From positions 6,696,001 to 6,760,000 of the forward strand of contig OZ257137.1 in the NCBI GenBank assembly GCA_965279115.1: a stretch of 64,000 bases of DNA, read 5' to 3'. Source of the DNA: JAEUOS01 sp965279115. GTDB taxonomy: Bacteria > Pseudomonadota > Gammaproteobacteria > Burkholderiales > JAEUOS01. The notes beneath the pieces are model-generated. The model did no database searches. It was not told the origin of the DNA and saw only the letters and a program-made list of their open reading frames with translations. Positions 46,987 through 56,063 of the stretch are shown here, piece after piece (position 1 is the first letter of the stretch; each line of letters begins with the position of its first letter). Both the position numbers and the translations under genes were made by a program.

Positions 46987-48300
46987 ATGTCAGACATAGA
47001 TTCCCTTCAGGCCCGAGATGCCAGGGCAGTTGTTCACGGCCTGACCGATTTATCCTTGCACGCCAGGCGCGGCGCCAGTGTGATTGAGTCCGGCCGGGGC
47101 GTCTGGGTCCGGGATATTCATGGCCGCGACTATCTTGAGGCCATGTCGGGTCTGTGGTGCATTGCCCTGGGCTATGGCAATGAGCGGCTTGCCGATGTTG
47201 CCCATCGGCAAATGAAGGAGTTGGCCTATTACCCCTTGACCAACCACAAGAGCCACCCGCCGGTGATTGCGCTGGCCGAAAAGCTTTTGTCCATGGCGCC
47301 TGTGCCCATGTCAAGAATCTGGTTCGCCAGCACCGGGTCCGAGGCCAACGACTGCGCGGCGCGTCTGTGCTGGTATTTCTGGAATGCGCTGGGACAACCG
47401 GAAAAAAGGAAGTTCATATCGCATCAGCTGGCGTACCACGGCAACACCATCGCTTCGGCGAGTTTGTCGGGGGTTGGCTACGCACATGAAAAGTTCAACC
47501 TGCCGCTTCCCGGGTTCATGCATGTCGCCACGCCGCATTTCACCCGGCATGCCCATCCGGGTGAATCGGAAGACGCCTTCAGCGATCGCCTGATCGCCGA
47601 TATCGAACGACTGATCCACTCAGAGGGCGCCGAGACCATCGCGGCGTTTTTCGTCGAGCCGGTCATGGCAGCGGGCGGCATTGTCGTACCACCGGCCCGC
47701 TACTACGAACAGTTGCAGCTTCTCTTGAAGAAGCACGACATTCTGCTGGTTTGCGACGAGGTGGTCACAGCGTTCGGCCGGACCGGAAAAATGTTCGGTT
47801 CGACAACCATGAATCTCAAACCGGACCTTCTGGTCTGCGCCAAGGCCTTGTCCAGCGCCTATATTCCCATTTCGGCGCTCATGATCAGCCCTCGCGTTTA
47901 CGAAGCCATTGAACGGCAAAGCGGTGAACTGGGATTGTTCGGGTTGACGATGACCTATTCGGGACATCCGGTTGCCTCTGCCGTGGCCCTGGAGACACTG
48001 AAGATCTACGAGGAACTCCATATCGTGGAGCATGTGCAGAAGGTAGGGCCGGGCCTTCTGGATGGATTGATGCAGTTACAGGGGCACCCCTTGGTCAAGG
48101 AAGTGCGCGGCATCGGGCTATTGGCGGGCGTGGAACTGATCCCCAACCATGCCCGCGAGTGTGCCCGTATTGCTGAAGAGGAAGGGCTGATAGTGCGGGC
48201 GATTGGCGACACCATAGCCATCTGCCCGCCCCTGATCATTTCCGAAGCCGAAGTGCAGGAACTGTTGCAGCGCTTGGCAAAGTCCCTGGATCGCCTCTAG
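46987..48300 (+). CDS. Class III (omega) aminotransferase, PLP-dependent
   Basis: A 437-residue fold-type I PLP enzyme. Seen: GRDYLEAMSGLWCIALGYGNERL (N-terminal substrate region), STGSEANDCAARLCWYF (phosphate-binding loop), LLVCDEVVTAFGRTGKMFG (Asp contacting the pyridine N) and DLLVCAKALSSAYIP with the Schiff-base Lys286. This arrangement is typical of beta-alanine/pyruvate-type and other omega-aminotransferases. Donor and acceptor cannot be read from sequence. It converges with the RidA gene, which is fitting since Rid proteins remove reactive imines produced by PLP enzymes. Confidence 0.93.
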   Translation: MSDIDSLQARDARAVVHGLTDLSLHARRGASVIESGRGVWVRDIHGRDYLEAMSGLWCIALGYGNERLADVAHRQMKELAYYPLTNHKSHPPVIALAEKLLSMAPVPMSRIWFASTGSEANDCAARLCWYFWNALGQPEKRKFISHQLAYHGNTIASASLSGVGYAHEKFNLPLPGFMHVATPHFTRHAHPGESEDAFSDRLIADIERLIHSEGAETIAAFFVEPVMAAGGIVVPPARYYEQLQLLLKKHDILLVCDEVVTAFGRTGKMFGSTTMNLKPDLLVCAKALSSAYIPISALMISPRVYEAIERQSGELGLFGLTMTYSGHPVASAVALETLKIYEELHIVEHVQKVGPGLLDGLMQLQGHPLVKEVRGIGLLAGVELIPNHARECARIAEEEGLIVRAIGDTIAICPPLIISEAEVQELLQRLAKSLDRL

Positions 48301-48304
48301 ACGT

Positions 48305-48326
48305 CCCGCCGGACAAGGGAGGCGGG
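48305..48326. terminator. Short GC hairpin between convergent genes
   Basis: CCCGCC (48305-48310) pairs with GGCGGG (48321-48326) around a 10-base loop, just after the aminotransferase stop. It is a weak candidate terminator lacking a good T-run. The rest of the 158-bp convergent gap to the RidA stop shows nothing else. Confidence 0.3.
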
Positions 48327-48458
48327 TTCAAGGCAATCGACTTGCTTGAGCCCACCGGCAACACTCCCCCGATAGGAACGGCGGACCTGGAGACCGTCAA
48401 GTTCCGTCCGCCGCCGCGGCATCAACAGGCGGCAGGCGTTGCTTTGGCGGACCGGCGG

Positions 48459-48806
48459 CTACTTCGCGGCCTGCACCATGATTTCGACAGTCAGACCGGG
48501 CGCCGCGAGCTTGGCTTCGACGGTGGCCCGCGCAGGCGTGCAGCCGGGTGCCACCCAGGCGTCCCACACTTCGTTCATCTGGCTCCAGGTATTGATGTCG
48601 GTCAGCCAGATGTTGGCGGAGAGCAGCTTCGTTTTGTCGGTGCCGGCCTCGGCCAGGAACTTGTCGATCTTGTCGAGAATTTGTTTGGTCTGCCCCTTGA
48701 CGTCGAGCGTGCGGTCGTCCGCGGTAAGCCCGGCGAGATAGACGGTATTGCCGTGCACGACGGCCGAGCTCATGCGCGGGCCGCAGTTGATTCGGTTGAT
48801 GCTCAT
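48459..48806 (-). CDS. RidA/YjgF-family enamine/imine deaminase-like protein
   Basis: A 115-residue single Rid domain, trimeric in known members. Characteristic segments are AVVHGNTVYLAGLTADD, QTKQILDKIDKFLAEAGTDKTKLLSANIWLTD and PARATVEAKLAAPGLTVEIMVQA, which holds the conserved Arg and Glu positions. Rid proteins hydrolyse reactive enamines or imines. Context with the aminotransferase and the Bug receptor suggests a role in amino-acid-type catabolism. Confidence 0.92.
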   Translation of the reverse strand: MSINRINCGPRMSSAVVHGNTVYLAGLTADDRTLDVKGQTKQILDKIDKFLAEAGTDKTKLLSANIWLTDINTWSQMNEVWDAWVAPGCTPARATVEAKLAAPGLTVEIMVQAAK

Positions 48807-48926
48807 TGCTGGTTTCCTCCGTGGAAGTTTGGGTTGCGTCGCTCAAGTCATGCGCGCCCGCAAGAAGGGCGCGCCACATATTACGCGACAGCACATTGCA
48901 CGGAATGTGGAAGCACTACGAGTCAC

Positions 48927-48955
48927 GCCGCCGCTGGCGTCAAGCCGGCGGCGGC
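48927..48955. terminator. 12-bp GC-rich hairpin downstream of Bug gene
   Basis: GCCGCCGCTGGC (48927-48938) pairs with GCCGGCGGCGGC (48944-48955) with one G-U pair and a 5-base loop. It sits between the stop of the Bug gene (48995, minus strand) and the RidA start, so it probably separates the two transcripts. There is no T-run. Confidence 0.4.
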
Positions 48956-48994
48956 GCGTTCAGCGCGTGACTACCCTGGTCGCTTCTGCAGGCG

Positions 48995-49981
48995 TCAGCC
49001 CGTGACCTGAACGTTGGCGCGCTTGGCCACGCCCGTCCACTGGTCGATCTGCTGGCGAATCAGCCTGACGAAGGCGTCGCCCACGACCGGCTGCGGCCGC
49101 GGCAGCGTCTGCAGGTCTTCGAGCCGCGGCGCAATGTCCGGCTTGGCCAGGATCTCGGGGACGAGCGCCGTCAGGCGCTGGACGATCGGTGCAGGGAGCC
49201 CCTTGGGTGCGGACAGGCCCAGCCATTGCGAGCCGGTCAACGAGGCATAGCCGAGCTCGGCAAAGGTCGGGATATTCGGGAATGCGGGCAGGCGTTGCGG
49301 CGTCGATACCGCCAGTGCACGCAGGGATCCGGCCTTAAGCTGGGCCACATTGGTGGTGATGGGGTCGAACAGGCTGTCGATCTGGCCACCCATCAGGTTC
49401 AGCATCGCCGGGGCGCTGCCCTGGTAAGGGACGTGATCATGCTGCGGAGCGGGCCCTTCGAGCTTGAGCACTTCACCGTACAGATGATTGGCGGACCCAA
49501 TGCCGGATGTACCGTAACGGACCGGTTTGGTCTTGGCATCGTTCATGTACTGGGCAAAGGTCTTGTACGGCGAATCGCCGCGCACCAGCACGACCATCGG
49601 CGCCTCGACCAGCATCGCCATGTGGGTAAAGTCCGCCACCGGGTCGCAGGGCATGGTGGTGCGGGTCGCAGCCGCGTAGATGTGCACCGAGGCATGGCTC
49701 ACCAGGATGGTGTAGCCGTCGGCCGGTTGCTTGGAGACCCAGTCCGTGCCGATCAGGCCACCGGCGCCCGCGCGATTCTCAACGACAACGGTCTGGCCCA
49801 GTGCCGTCTGCAGATGCGGCGCCATCAGGCGCGCGACCGTATCGACCAAGCCACCCGGCGGAAACTGCGCAACCAGGCGAATCGGCTTGGCGGTTGGCCA
49901 GGCGCCGCTCTGGGCGCTGACGCGGGTGACGGTTGAAAGGGCGGCGGCTCCGGCCGCGGCGAGAACTTGGCGACGCTTCAT
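48995..49981 (-). CDS. Bug/TctC-family tripartite tricarboxylate receptor
   Basis: A 328-residue receptor. The N-terminus MKRRQVLAAAGAAALSTVTRVSAQ begins with a twin-arginine-like KRRQVL, so export by Sec or Tat is possible. Ligand loops: IRLVAQFPPGGLVDTVAR and VVVENRAGAGGLIGTDWV. GGAG lies 8 bases before the ATG at 49981; the open frame extends upstream but lacks similarity. It is divergent from the beta-hydroxyacid dehydrogenase gene. Confidence 0.91.
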   Translation of the reverse strand: MKRRQVLAAAGAAALSTVTRVSAQSGAWPTAKPIRLVAQFPPGGLVDTVARLMAPHLQTALGQTVVVENRAGAGGLIGTDWVSKQPADGYTILVSHASVHIYAAATRTTMPCDPVADFTHMAMLVEAPMVVLVRGDSPYKTFAQYMNDAKTKPVRYGTSGIGSANHLYGEVLKLEGPAPQHDHVPYQGSAPAMLNLMGGQIDSLFDPITTNVAQLKAGSLRALAVSTPQRLPAFPNIPTFAELGYASLTGSQWLGLSAPKGLPAPIVQRLTALVPEILAKPDIAPRLEDLQTLPRPQPVVGDAFVRLIRQQIDQWTGVAKRANVQVTG

Positions 49982-50155
49982 GAAGGCAACTCCACTTGTG
50001 GAAAGTTTGGAAGGGTGATTTGGCAATCGGTAAACAACAGCTGCGCCTGATGCCGCACGGTTCATGCCAGAACCCCATTTGGGTGCAGGAATGGAACTTG
50101 CGACGGGATTGCGTGCGCCAGCCCATGTTGAACGCCCCTACTCATCAGCGAATTT

Positions 50156-50180
50156 TGCACTTTGTTGGTGCATTCTGCAC
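50156..50180. promoter_or_regulatory. Three TGCAC/GTGCA boxes in divergent promoter region
   Basis: In the 255-bp gap between the Bug gene (start 49981) and the dehydrogenase gene (start 50237) lie TGCAC (50156-50160), GTGCA (50168-50172) and TGCAC (50176-50180), spaced 7 and 3 bases apart and forming overlapping inverted repeats. An AT-rich CAATAT follows. The pattern suits a dimeric regulator controlling one or both genes; the regulator is not identified. Confidence 0.4.
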
Positions 50181-50236
50181 AATATCGAACCCATCTACGC
50201 ACCAAAGCGTGTCGCAAGGCCAAAGGACGGTCCGCC

Positions 50237-51157
50237 ATGAGCACTACTCCGCGTCGACGAATCGGCATCATTGGTCTGGGCATCATGGGGGGTGCCATGG
50301 CGCGCGCCCTGCTCGCCGCAGGCCATGAAGTCGTGGGGCACGATATCGACGCGAAGCGCATGCGCGAGCTGCAAAAGTCCGGCGGACATCCCCTGCCCAA
50401 CGTCGCCGCGGTGGCCCGAAAAGCCGATGCCCTGATCACCGCCCTGCCCTCGGCGGCTGCCCTGCATCAGGTCGCAGCCATGCTGGCCAAGGTCCCGACG
50501 CCGCGCGCAGGGCAGATCCTCCTGGAAACGAGCACGCTGCCGCTGGCCGACAAAGAGCAGGTGGCCCGGGTGCTGCGTTCGCAAGGCCGCGTGATGCTGG
50601 ATGCGCCGATCAGCGGCACCGCCAATCCGCGACCACAGGAAAACTGGATCATGTACATGAGCGGTCCGGCGGCTGCCTGCCGGCAGGCGCGGGACTGGGT
50701 GGCCACCTTCACGCTCGAAGCGCCGCGGGTGGGGGCGTTCGGCAGCGGCATGAAACTGAAACTCGCCGCCAATCACCTGGTCGGTATCTTCAACGTGGCT
50801 TGCGCCGAAATGGTGGCCTTCTGCCGCCAGATGGGGCTGGATCCGCGCGTAGCCCTGCAGCACATGGGCAACAGCCCCTACATCGGCACCGGCCTCATGC
50901 GACTGCGCATGCCCATGATGCTCGATCGCACATACCAGCCTGCCTCCATGAAGGTCGGCATCTGGCAAAAGGACATGCAGATCATCGCCGACATGGCCCG
51001 TTCGGTGGACTGCCCGACCCCCTTGCTCAATGCCAGCGCAGGGGTCTACAGCGCGGCGATGGCGATGGGCTTGGCGGAGCACGACACCGCGGCGACGGCC
51101 GAGGTCTGGGCGGCCATGTCCAAGCGGCCGGCAACACGAAAAGCGCGCGACTGTTAG
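50237..51157 (+). CDS. Beta-hydroxyacid (3-hydroxyisobutyrate-type) dehydrogenase
   Basis: A 306-residue NAD(P)-dependent dehydrogenase. The Rossmann motif is IGIIGLGIMGGAMARALL, the substrate loop ISGTANPRPQENWIMYMSGP corresponds to the DAPVSGG region, and the catalytic Lys lies in GSGMKLKLAANHLVG. The ATG at 50237 follows AAAGGACGG. Members oxidise 3-hydroxyisobutyrate, tartronate semialdehyde and similar acids, or reduce the aldehydes. A Bug receptor and an amidohydrolase gene follow, the latter two translationally overlapping. Confidence 0.9.
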   Translation: MSTTPRRRIGIIGLGIMGGAMARALLAAGHEVVGHDIDAKRMRELQKSGGHPLPNVAAVARKADALITALPSAAALHQVAAMLAKVPTPRAGQILLETSTLPLADKEQVARVLRSQGRVMLDAPISGTANPRPQENWIMYMSGPAAACRQARDWVATFTLEAPRVGAFGSGMKLKLAANHLVGIFNVACAEMVAFCRQMGLDPRVALQHMGNSPYIGTGLMRLRMPMMLDRTYQPASMKVGIWQKDMQIIADMARSVDCPTPLLNASAGVYSAAMAMGLAEHDTAATAEVWAAMSKRPATRKARDC

Positions 51158-51201
51158 ATTGCTGCATCGCACACACACCGCTGACTGGACAGGGAGCACA
51201 C

Positions 51202-52164
51202 ATGAGCAAGTTGCATTTCCTCGCGGCGACATGCCTCGCCGCGACACTGGCAACACCGGTTTTCGCCCAGGCACAGTACCCGGACCGGCCGCTTCGCGCG
51301 GTTGTCGCTTTCGGTACCGGCGGCGCCACCGACGTGATTGCGAGAATCATCGCGACATCGATGTCGCAGTCACTGGGACAGCCGGTGGTCATCGAAAACC
51401 GCCCCGGTGCCGACGGCATCGTCGCCGGAGAACAGGTGGTCAAGGCCGCGCCTGACGGCTACACACTGTTTTTCGGCACTTCCACGCAGATCTCGGCGCT
51501 GCCCTTCCTGCGGAAGAACGTGCCATTTGATCCGCAGGTGGACTACACGCCGATTGGCGGCATCGGCAACAACAGCTTCTTCTGGGCCGTGCATCCCGGC
51601 CTGCCGGTCAAGTCGCTGAAGGAATTCCGCGATTACGGGCGCGCCAATCCCGGCAAGCTCAACGTCGGCAGTTCCAGCGCGGTCGGTTCGATCGGCCCGA
51701 GCCTGTTCGCCAAGACCGAGAAATTCGATCTCCAGGTCATCCTCTACAAGAGCGAGACCACGGCGTTGAACGACCTGATCGCTGGTCGTGTCCAGGCGAT
51801 GCTCATCACCGGCGCTCTCGCGCAGCATGTGCGCGACGGCCGGATCCGCGGCCTGGCCACGCTCTTGACCAACCGCAGCAAGGCGCTGCCCGACCTGCCC
51901 ACCATGACCGAGGCCGGCATGCAGCCGTTTCCCGCGGTGGCGTTCATGGGGCTGTTCGGGCCGGCGAAGATGCCGAAGGACATCGTCGACCGGCTCAACC
52001 GCGAACTGATGGCCGCGCTGCAGAAACCCGAAGTACGTGAGCCGATCGAGCGCGCCGCGATGGAGATCACACCGCTTTCCGCCAGCGCCATGGGTGCGCT
52101 GGCGAAAGAGCAAACGGAGGTCTGGCGCCGACTCACCCGCGAAGCCGGGATCGTGCCGGAATGA
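51202..52164 (+). CDS. Bug/TctC-family tripartite tricarboxylate receptor
   Basis: A 320-residue receptor, the only plus-strand Bug gene in the window. Signal peptide MSKLHFLAATCLAATLATPVFAQ, then AVVAFGTGGATDVIARI and VVIENRPGADGIVAGEQVV. The first ligand loop reads GTGGATD instead of PPGGxxD. AGGGAG precedes the ATG. Its stop overlaps the amidohydrolase start by 4 bp, so receptor and hydrolase are made together and may share a ligand or substrate. Confidence 0.91.
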   Translation: MSKLHFLAATCLAATLATPVFAQAQYPDRPLRAVVAFGTGGATDVIARIIATSMSQSLGQPVVIENRPGADGIVAGEQVVKAAPDGYTLFFGTSTQISALPFLRKNVPFDPQVDYTPIGGIGNNSFFWAVHPGLPVKSLKEFRDYGRANPGKLNVGSSSAVGSIGPSLFAKTEKFDLQVILYKSETTALNDLIAGRVQAMLITGALAQHVRDGRIRGLATLLTNRSKALPDLPTMTEAGMQPFPAVAFMGLFGPAKMPKDIVDRLNRELMAALQKPEVREPIERAAMEITPLSASAMGALAKEQTEVWRRLTREAGIVPE

Positions 52165-53552
52165 CGACCCACGTCGTTGCCGGAAAGTATGTCCTCGGCA
52201 GCCAGGATGGCGCACAGGTACTGCTGCGTGACCACTACGTCTACGTCGACGGGTCGAAGATCGAGGCGGTCACGCGCGATGCGCCGGCCGCCGGTACGCC
52301 GCTGGTTCACTACGAACACGGCTTGGTGATCCCGGGCTTTGTGAACCTGCATGCCCACTGCATCCGTGGCGGGCTGTTCCGCGGTATCCCGGACGACCTT
52401 GACATCCACCCCTACGTTCCCAAGCTCGTCTACAACCTGCTGCTGCCGTTGACCGGCATCGCCGCCAAGGAACTCAGTGCCGAGGAACTGCGCGCCGTCA
52501 GTGCGCTTGGCATGATCGACCTGATCAAGGGCGGCACCACCACCCTGATGGACATGTGGCACCACGGCCAGGAAGTGTTCTTCGACGTGGCGCGCGAAGC
52601 GGGCCTGCGCACCGTAGGCGCGCCGTTCATCATGTCTGCCTCCAACGCGCGGCTCGGTGCGGACGGATACCCGGTCTGGGACTTCGGCAATGACGGCCAC
52701 GCCCAGCTCGCCAAATCAGTGGCCCTCTTCAAGGCGCGCGACGAGGGCACCGAGGGGCTTGCACAGGTGGCGATCGGGCCGCATGCCACCGACACCTGCC
52801 TGCCCGATCTGTTGCGCGATTGCCGCAAGGTGGCTGATGAGCTGGATTGCCGCATTACCACCCACTTCGCGCAAACACCGGAGGAGCTCGCGCTCTTGCG
52901 CAGCCGCTACGACATGGGCGCTTCCGAATATGCGAAGCACGCGGGCTTGCTGGGTGATCGCGTCGTGCTCGCGCATGCAGGCTGCGCGACCGATGCGGAC
53001 CTGGCTGTGCTTGCGGCGAGCGGCACGCACGTCGCCAACTGCGCGTTTACCTTCATGCGCGAAGGCGTGAGCTTCCCCTACGCCCGCTTCGCCGGTGCCG
53101 GCATCAACACCGGCATCGGCACCGATTCGCACGGCATGGACCTGTTGGGCGAAATTCGCGTCACCGGGTTGCTCTCCAAGCAATATGCGCAAACGGCACA
53201 CGCTGGCACCGCCTACGAACTGCTACGCGCGGCGACGCTCTCAGGCGCAAAAGCCCTGGGCAGGCCGGACCTTGGGCGACTGGAGGCCGGCGCGAAGGCC
53301 GACCTGCTCGTCTACGACCTGTTCAAGCCGCATTTGCAGCCGGTGTGGGACCCGGTGAAGAACCTGGTGTGGAAAGGCAATGCCGGCGACCTGGTGTTCT
53401 CGATGATCCACGGCAAGCCGGTGGTGCGAGATGGAAAGCTCCTCACGATGGACGAAGGCGCGGTGATGCGCACCGCCGCCGCCGCCGCGCGCAAGATCTG
53501 GGAGATAGGGGAAAAGCGCGGGATCCTGCCGGCGCGGCCGATGCAAGGGTAG
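52161..53552 (+). CDS. Amidohydrolase (ATZ/TRZ-type, S-adenosylhomocysteine/guanine deaminase-like)
   Basis: A 463-residue metal-dependent amidohydrolase. The metal ligands are visible in order: HxH in GFVNLHAHC, His in ITTHFAQ, His in VVLAHAG, and Asp in GIGTDSHGMD. The start overlaps the Bug stop (ATGA). Family members deaminate or dechlorinate heterocycles such as s-triazines and purines. The substrate is unknown but is likely linked to the ligand of the preceding Bug receptor. Confidence 0.9.
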   Translation: MTTHVVAGKYVLGSQDGAQVLLRDHYVYVDGSKIEAVTRDAPAAGTPLVHYEHGLVIPGFVNLHAHCIRGGLFRGIPDDLDIHPYVPKLVYNLLLPLTGIAAKELSAEELRAVSALGMIDLIKGGTTTLMDMWHHGQEVFFDVAREAGLRTVGAPFIMSASNARLGADGYPVWDFGNDGHAQLAKSVALFKARDEGTEGLAQVAIGPHATDTCLPDLLRDCRKVADELDCRITTHFAQTPEELALLRSRYDMGASEYAKHAGLLGDRVVLAHAGCATDADLAVLAASGTHVANCAFTFMREGVSFPYARFAGAGINTGIGTDSHGMDLLGEIRVTGLLSKQYAQTAHAGTAYELLRAATLSGAKALGRPDLGRLEAGAKADLLVYDLFKPHLQPVWDPVKNLVWKGNAGDLVFSMIHGKPVVRDGKLLTMDEGAVMRTAAAAARKIWEIGEKRGILPARPMQG

Positions 53553-53992
53553 GGTGTCACTCCCACTCTATTGTCAACGGGCAGGCGCTTCTCATAGGTG
53601 AAAAGAGGCCTTTGTCGTTCAAATGTCGCACCGATACCGACATCCTTACCGTCGCCCAATCATGCATGAGAAGAAGCATCGTTATGACTTGCAGCGATGA
53701 AGCCCATTGTGTGCCCGTCGTAGAGGCAGAACCCAGGGCTTGAGCGCAAGTTTGACGGTATCGAAGATGGGGCACTCAGGCCAATGACGGTATCGGCAGG
53801 GTCGGTGACGGTATCGCGTCTTTCCACGGCCCCTTCCCTGCCGTTGGCCTCGCGGCACGGCAGCCGACTCACCTGCCCTGCGGGCCTGGTTACCGACGGC
53901 ATTCACAGGTGCAGTCGGCACGTAGCGTCGGTATTTGCGGGGTGCGTGACGGTAGTTGGGGCGCTGGCAAGCCACTCGCCGGTTGGACCTCG
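53553..53992. repeat. Non-coding stretch with TGACGGTATCG direct repeats; possible insertion boundary
   Basis: No convincing gene lies in these 440 bp. TGACGGTATCG occurs three times in the same direction (53753-53763, 53785-53795, 53806-53816), with a partial fourth copy (TGACGGTA) at 53947. A reverse-oriented relative (CGATACCGAC, and ACCGTCG) lies at about 53632-53655. Clustered short repeats of this kind occur at ends of IS21-like and related elements, and gene content changes character across this point. No transposase frame is recognisable, so a degenerate element end or insertion scar is inference. Confidence 0.4.
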
Positions 53993-55186
53993 TCAATCCA
54001 GGGTCTGGCGGTACCTCGACAGTGCCACGGTACCCATGACGACCAGGAAGCCCGCCATGGCCAGCGCTTCGGGCCACAGCGCTGTGCCGCCAACGCCCTT
54101 GAGCATGATCGCCCGCACCATGCGCAGGAAGTGCGTCAGCGGCAGCACCTCGCCGATCCACTGTGCCCATTGCGGCATGCCACGGAACGGAAACATGAAG
54201 CCCGACAGCAGGATGTTCGGCAGGAAGTAGAACATCGTCATCTGCATCGACTGCATCTGAGAGCGCGCGATGGTGGAGAAGGTGAATCCCACCGTGAGCG
54301 TCGCGACGATGAACAGGCCCACGGCGGCCAGCAGGTCCAGCAGGCTGCCCTCCATGGGCACGTCGAACAACCACCGCGCGACCAGCAGCACCACCACGAC
54401 CTGCACGTAGCCGATGCCCACATAGGGCAGGATCTTCCCGGCCATCATCTCGACTGGGCGCACGGGTGTGGCCAGCAGGTTTTCCAGCGTGCCGCGTTCG
54501 CGTTCGCGGGTCATGGCCATCGAGGTCATCATGACCAGCGTCATCGTCAGGATCACGCCCAGCAGGCCCGGCACAACGTTGTACGCGCTGATGCCCTCGG
54601 GGTTGTAGCGGCGGTGCACCACAAGCTCGAACGGTGCCGGCCGAGGCGCCAGTGGCGCCAGTGCACCGCTGAGTTCGCGCCGCAGCGCGACGTTCGGCAG
54701 CTGCGCCAGCGCGGCCAGCGCCGGCCCACCAGCCGCCGGGTCGGAAGCGTCCGCCAAGACCACCACTGGGGGTGTCTCGCCGCGAAGTAAGCGGTGCGTG
54801 AAATCGGCGGGGAACACCAAGGCGAACTGCACCGTGCCGGCGGCCAACATCCGCTCGGCTTCGGACTCCGCCACCTCGTGGGTGATGTCGAAGTAGCCGG
54901 TGTTGGAGGAAGCCTTCACGATGCTGCGTACCACCGGACCGCTGTCGTGCGCCACCACGGCGGTGCGCAGGTGCTTCGGGTCCGCATTGATGGCGTAGCC
55001 GAACAGCAGCAGCTGCATGATCGGCACGCCGATCAGCATCGCGAAGGTGAGCCGGTCGCGCCGCAGCTGGATGAACTCCTTGCGCAACACGGCCAGCACG
55101 CGGCTCCATGCGAAGCCCAGCGCGGCGTCATGCCGCGGCTCAGGCGAAGTTGTCTTCTGCACGGTCGGTGAGAGCGATGAAGACAT
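53993..55186 (-). CDS. ABC-2 type export permease (YbhS/YhhJ-like)
   Basis: An ABC-2 permease of about 397 residues. VLAVLRKEFIQLRRDRLTFAMLIGVPIMQLLLFGYAI is the typical N-terminal amphipathic region plus first helix, followed by a large periplasmic loop and five more helices including TLVMMTSMAMTRERERGTLENLLATPVRP, the coupling-helix segment. The start is uncertain (55186, overlapping the ATPase stop by 47 bp, or nearer 55162). It is last in the TetR-HlyD-ATPase-permease operon and would form the inner-membrane pore. Confidence 0.88.
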   Translation of the reverse strand: MSSSLSPTVQKTTSPEPRHDAALGFAWSRVLAVLRKEFIQLRRDRLTFAMLIGVPIMQLLLFGYAINADPKHLRTAVVAHDSGPVVRSIVKASSNTGYFDITHEVAESEAERMLAAGTVQFALVFPADFTHRLLRGETPPVVVLADASDPAAGGPALAALAQLPNVALRRELSGALAPLAPRPAPFELVVHRRYNPEGISAYNVVPGLLGVILTMTLVMMTSMAMTRERERGTLENLLATPVRPVEMMAGKILPYVGIGYVQVVVVLLVARWLFDVPMEGSLLDLLAAVGLFIVATLTVGFTFSTIARSQMQSMQMTMFYFLPNILLSGFMFPFRGMPQWAQWIGEVLPLTHFLRMVRAIMLKGVGGTALWPEALAMAGFLVVMGTVALSRYRQTLD

Positions 55187-56063
55187 CTTCCAGGCCGGTG
55201 GTGATCGGCTCCACATCGCATCCGTGGTCCGGCAGGTGCGCGGCGAGCCAGTTGATCAGGTTCGCTCCTCGCGGCGCACTTACATGCAGCACGTTGCCGA
55301 AGGGCGCGCACAGCCACGGGCCATCCCGTTCCAATGCACTTTGCACGGCGGGCAGTGCTCCGCCGGCCAACGACCAGGTGCGCAGGCCCGACTGCGCGAT
55401 GACTTCGTCGGTCGCTCCGCTGGCCAGCAGCCGGCCGTAGGAGATGTAGGCCAGCTGGTGGCAGCGCTCGGCTTCGTCCATGTAGTGCGTGCTGACCAGT
55501 ACCGTCAGGCCGGCCTCGGCCAGGCGGTGGATCTGGGCCCAGAAGTCGCGCCGCGCCTTGGGGTCGACGCCGGCGGTAGGCTCGTCGAGCAGCAGCAGGT
55601 CGGGCTCGTGCAGCATGCAGGCGGCCAGGGCCAGCCGCTGCTTCCAGCCACCAGACAGCGGTGCTGCCAGCTGGCTGCGCCGCGCCTCCAGCCCCAGCGC
55701 CTGCAAGGTGGCCTGGACGCGCTCCCGGCGTCGGTCCATGCCGTAGGCCCGCGCCACGAAGTCGAGGTTCTCCTCGATGGTGAGATCCTCGTAGAGGCCG
55801 AAGCGCTGCGTCATGTAGCCGACCCGGCGCTTGATCAGCGCACTGTCGCGGCGGATGTCCAGGCCCAGGCACTGGCCCTCGCCCGCGTCCGCATGCAGCA
55901 GTCCGCAGAGCATGCGGATCGTGGTCGTCTTGCCGCTGCCGTTGGGGCCGAGGAAGCCGCAGATGCGTCCGCGCTCGACACGGATGTCCACGTTGTCGAC
56001 GACCTTGCGGCCGCCGAAGGACTTGGTCAGCCCGCGCACGTCGATCGCCGCCATCCCGCCCAT
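55140..56063 (-). CDS. ABC transporter ATP-binding protein
   Basis: A 307-residue ATPase. Walker A FLGPNGSGKTTTIRML, Q-loop MTQRFGLYEDLT, signature LSGGWKQRLALA, Walker B LLLLDEPTAGVDPKA and switch His in VLVSTHYMDEAERC are all intact. The stop of the upstream HlyD gene and this ATG overlap by one base (TGATG), so translation is coupled. A C-terminal extension (about 230-307) follows the ABC domain, as in DrrA/NatA/YbhF-like drug exporters. Confidence 0.93.
   Translation of the reverse strand: MGGMAAIDVRGLTKSFGGRKVVDNVDIRVERGRICGFLGPNGSGKTTTIRMLCGLLHADAGEGQCLGLDIRRDSALIKRRVGYMTQRFGLYEDLTIEENLDFVARAYGMDRRRERVQATLQALGLEARRSQLAAPLSGGWKQRLALAACMLHEPDLLLLDEPTAGVDPKARRDFWAQIHRLAEAGLTVLVSTHYMDEAERCHQLAYISYGRLLASGATDEVIAQSGLRTWSLAGGALPAVQSALERDGPWLCAPFGNVLHVSAPRGANLINWLAAHLPDHGCDVEPITTGLEDVFIALTDRAEDNFA

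Noticed and set aside
53557..53775. 73-codon minus-strand open frame as a transposase remnant
   Set aside because: No transposase motif is recognisable; kept only as part of the repeat-bearing non-coding stretch.
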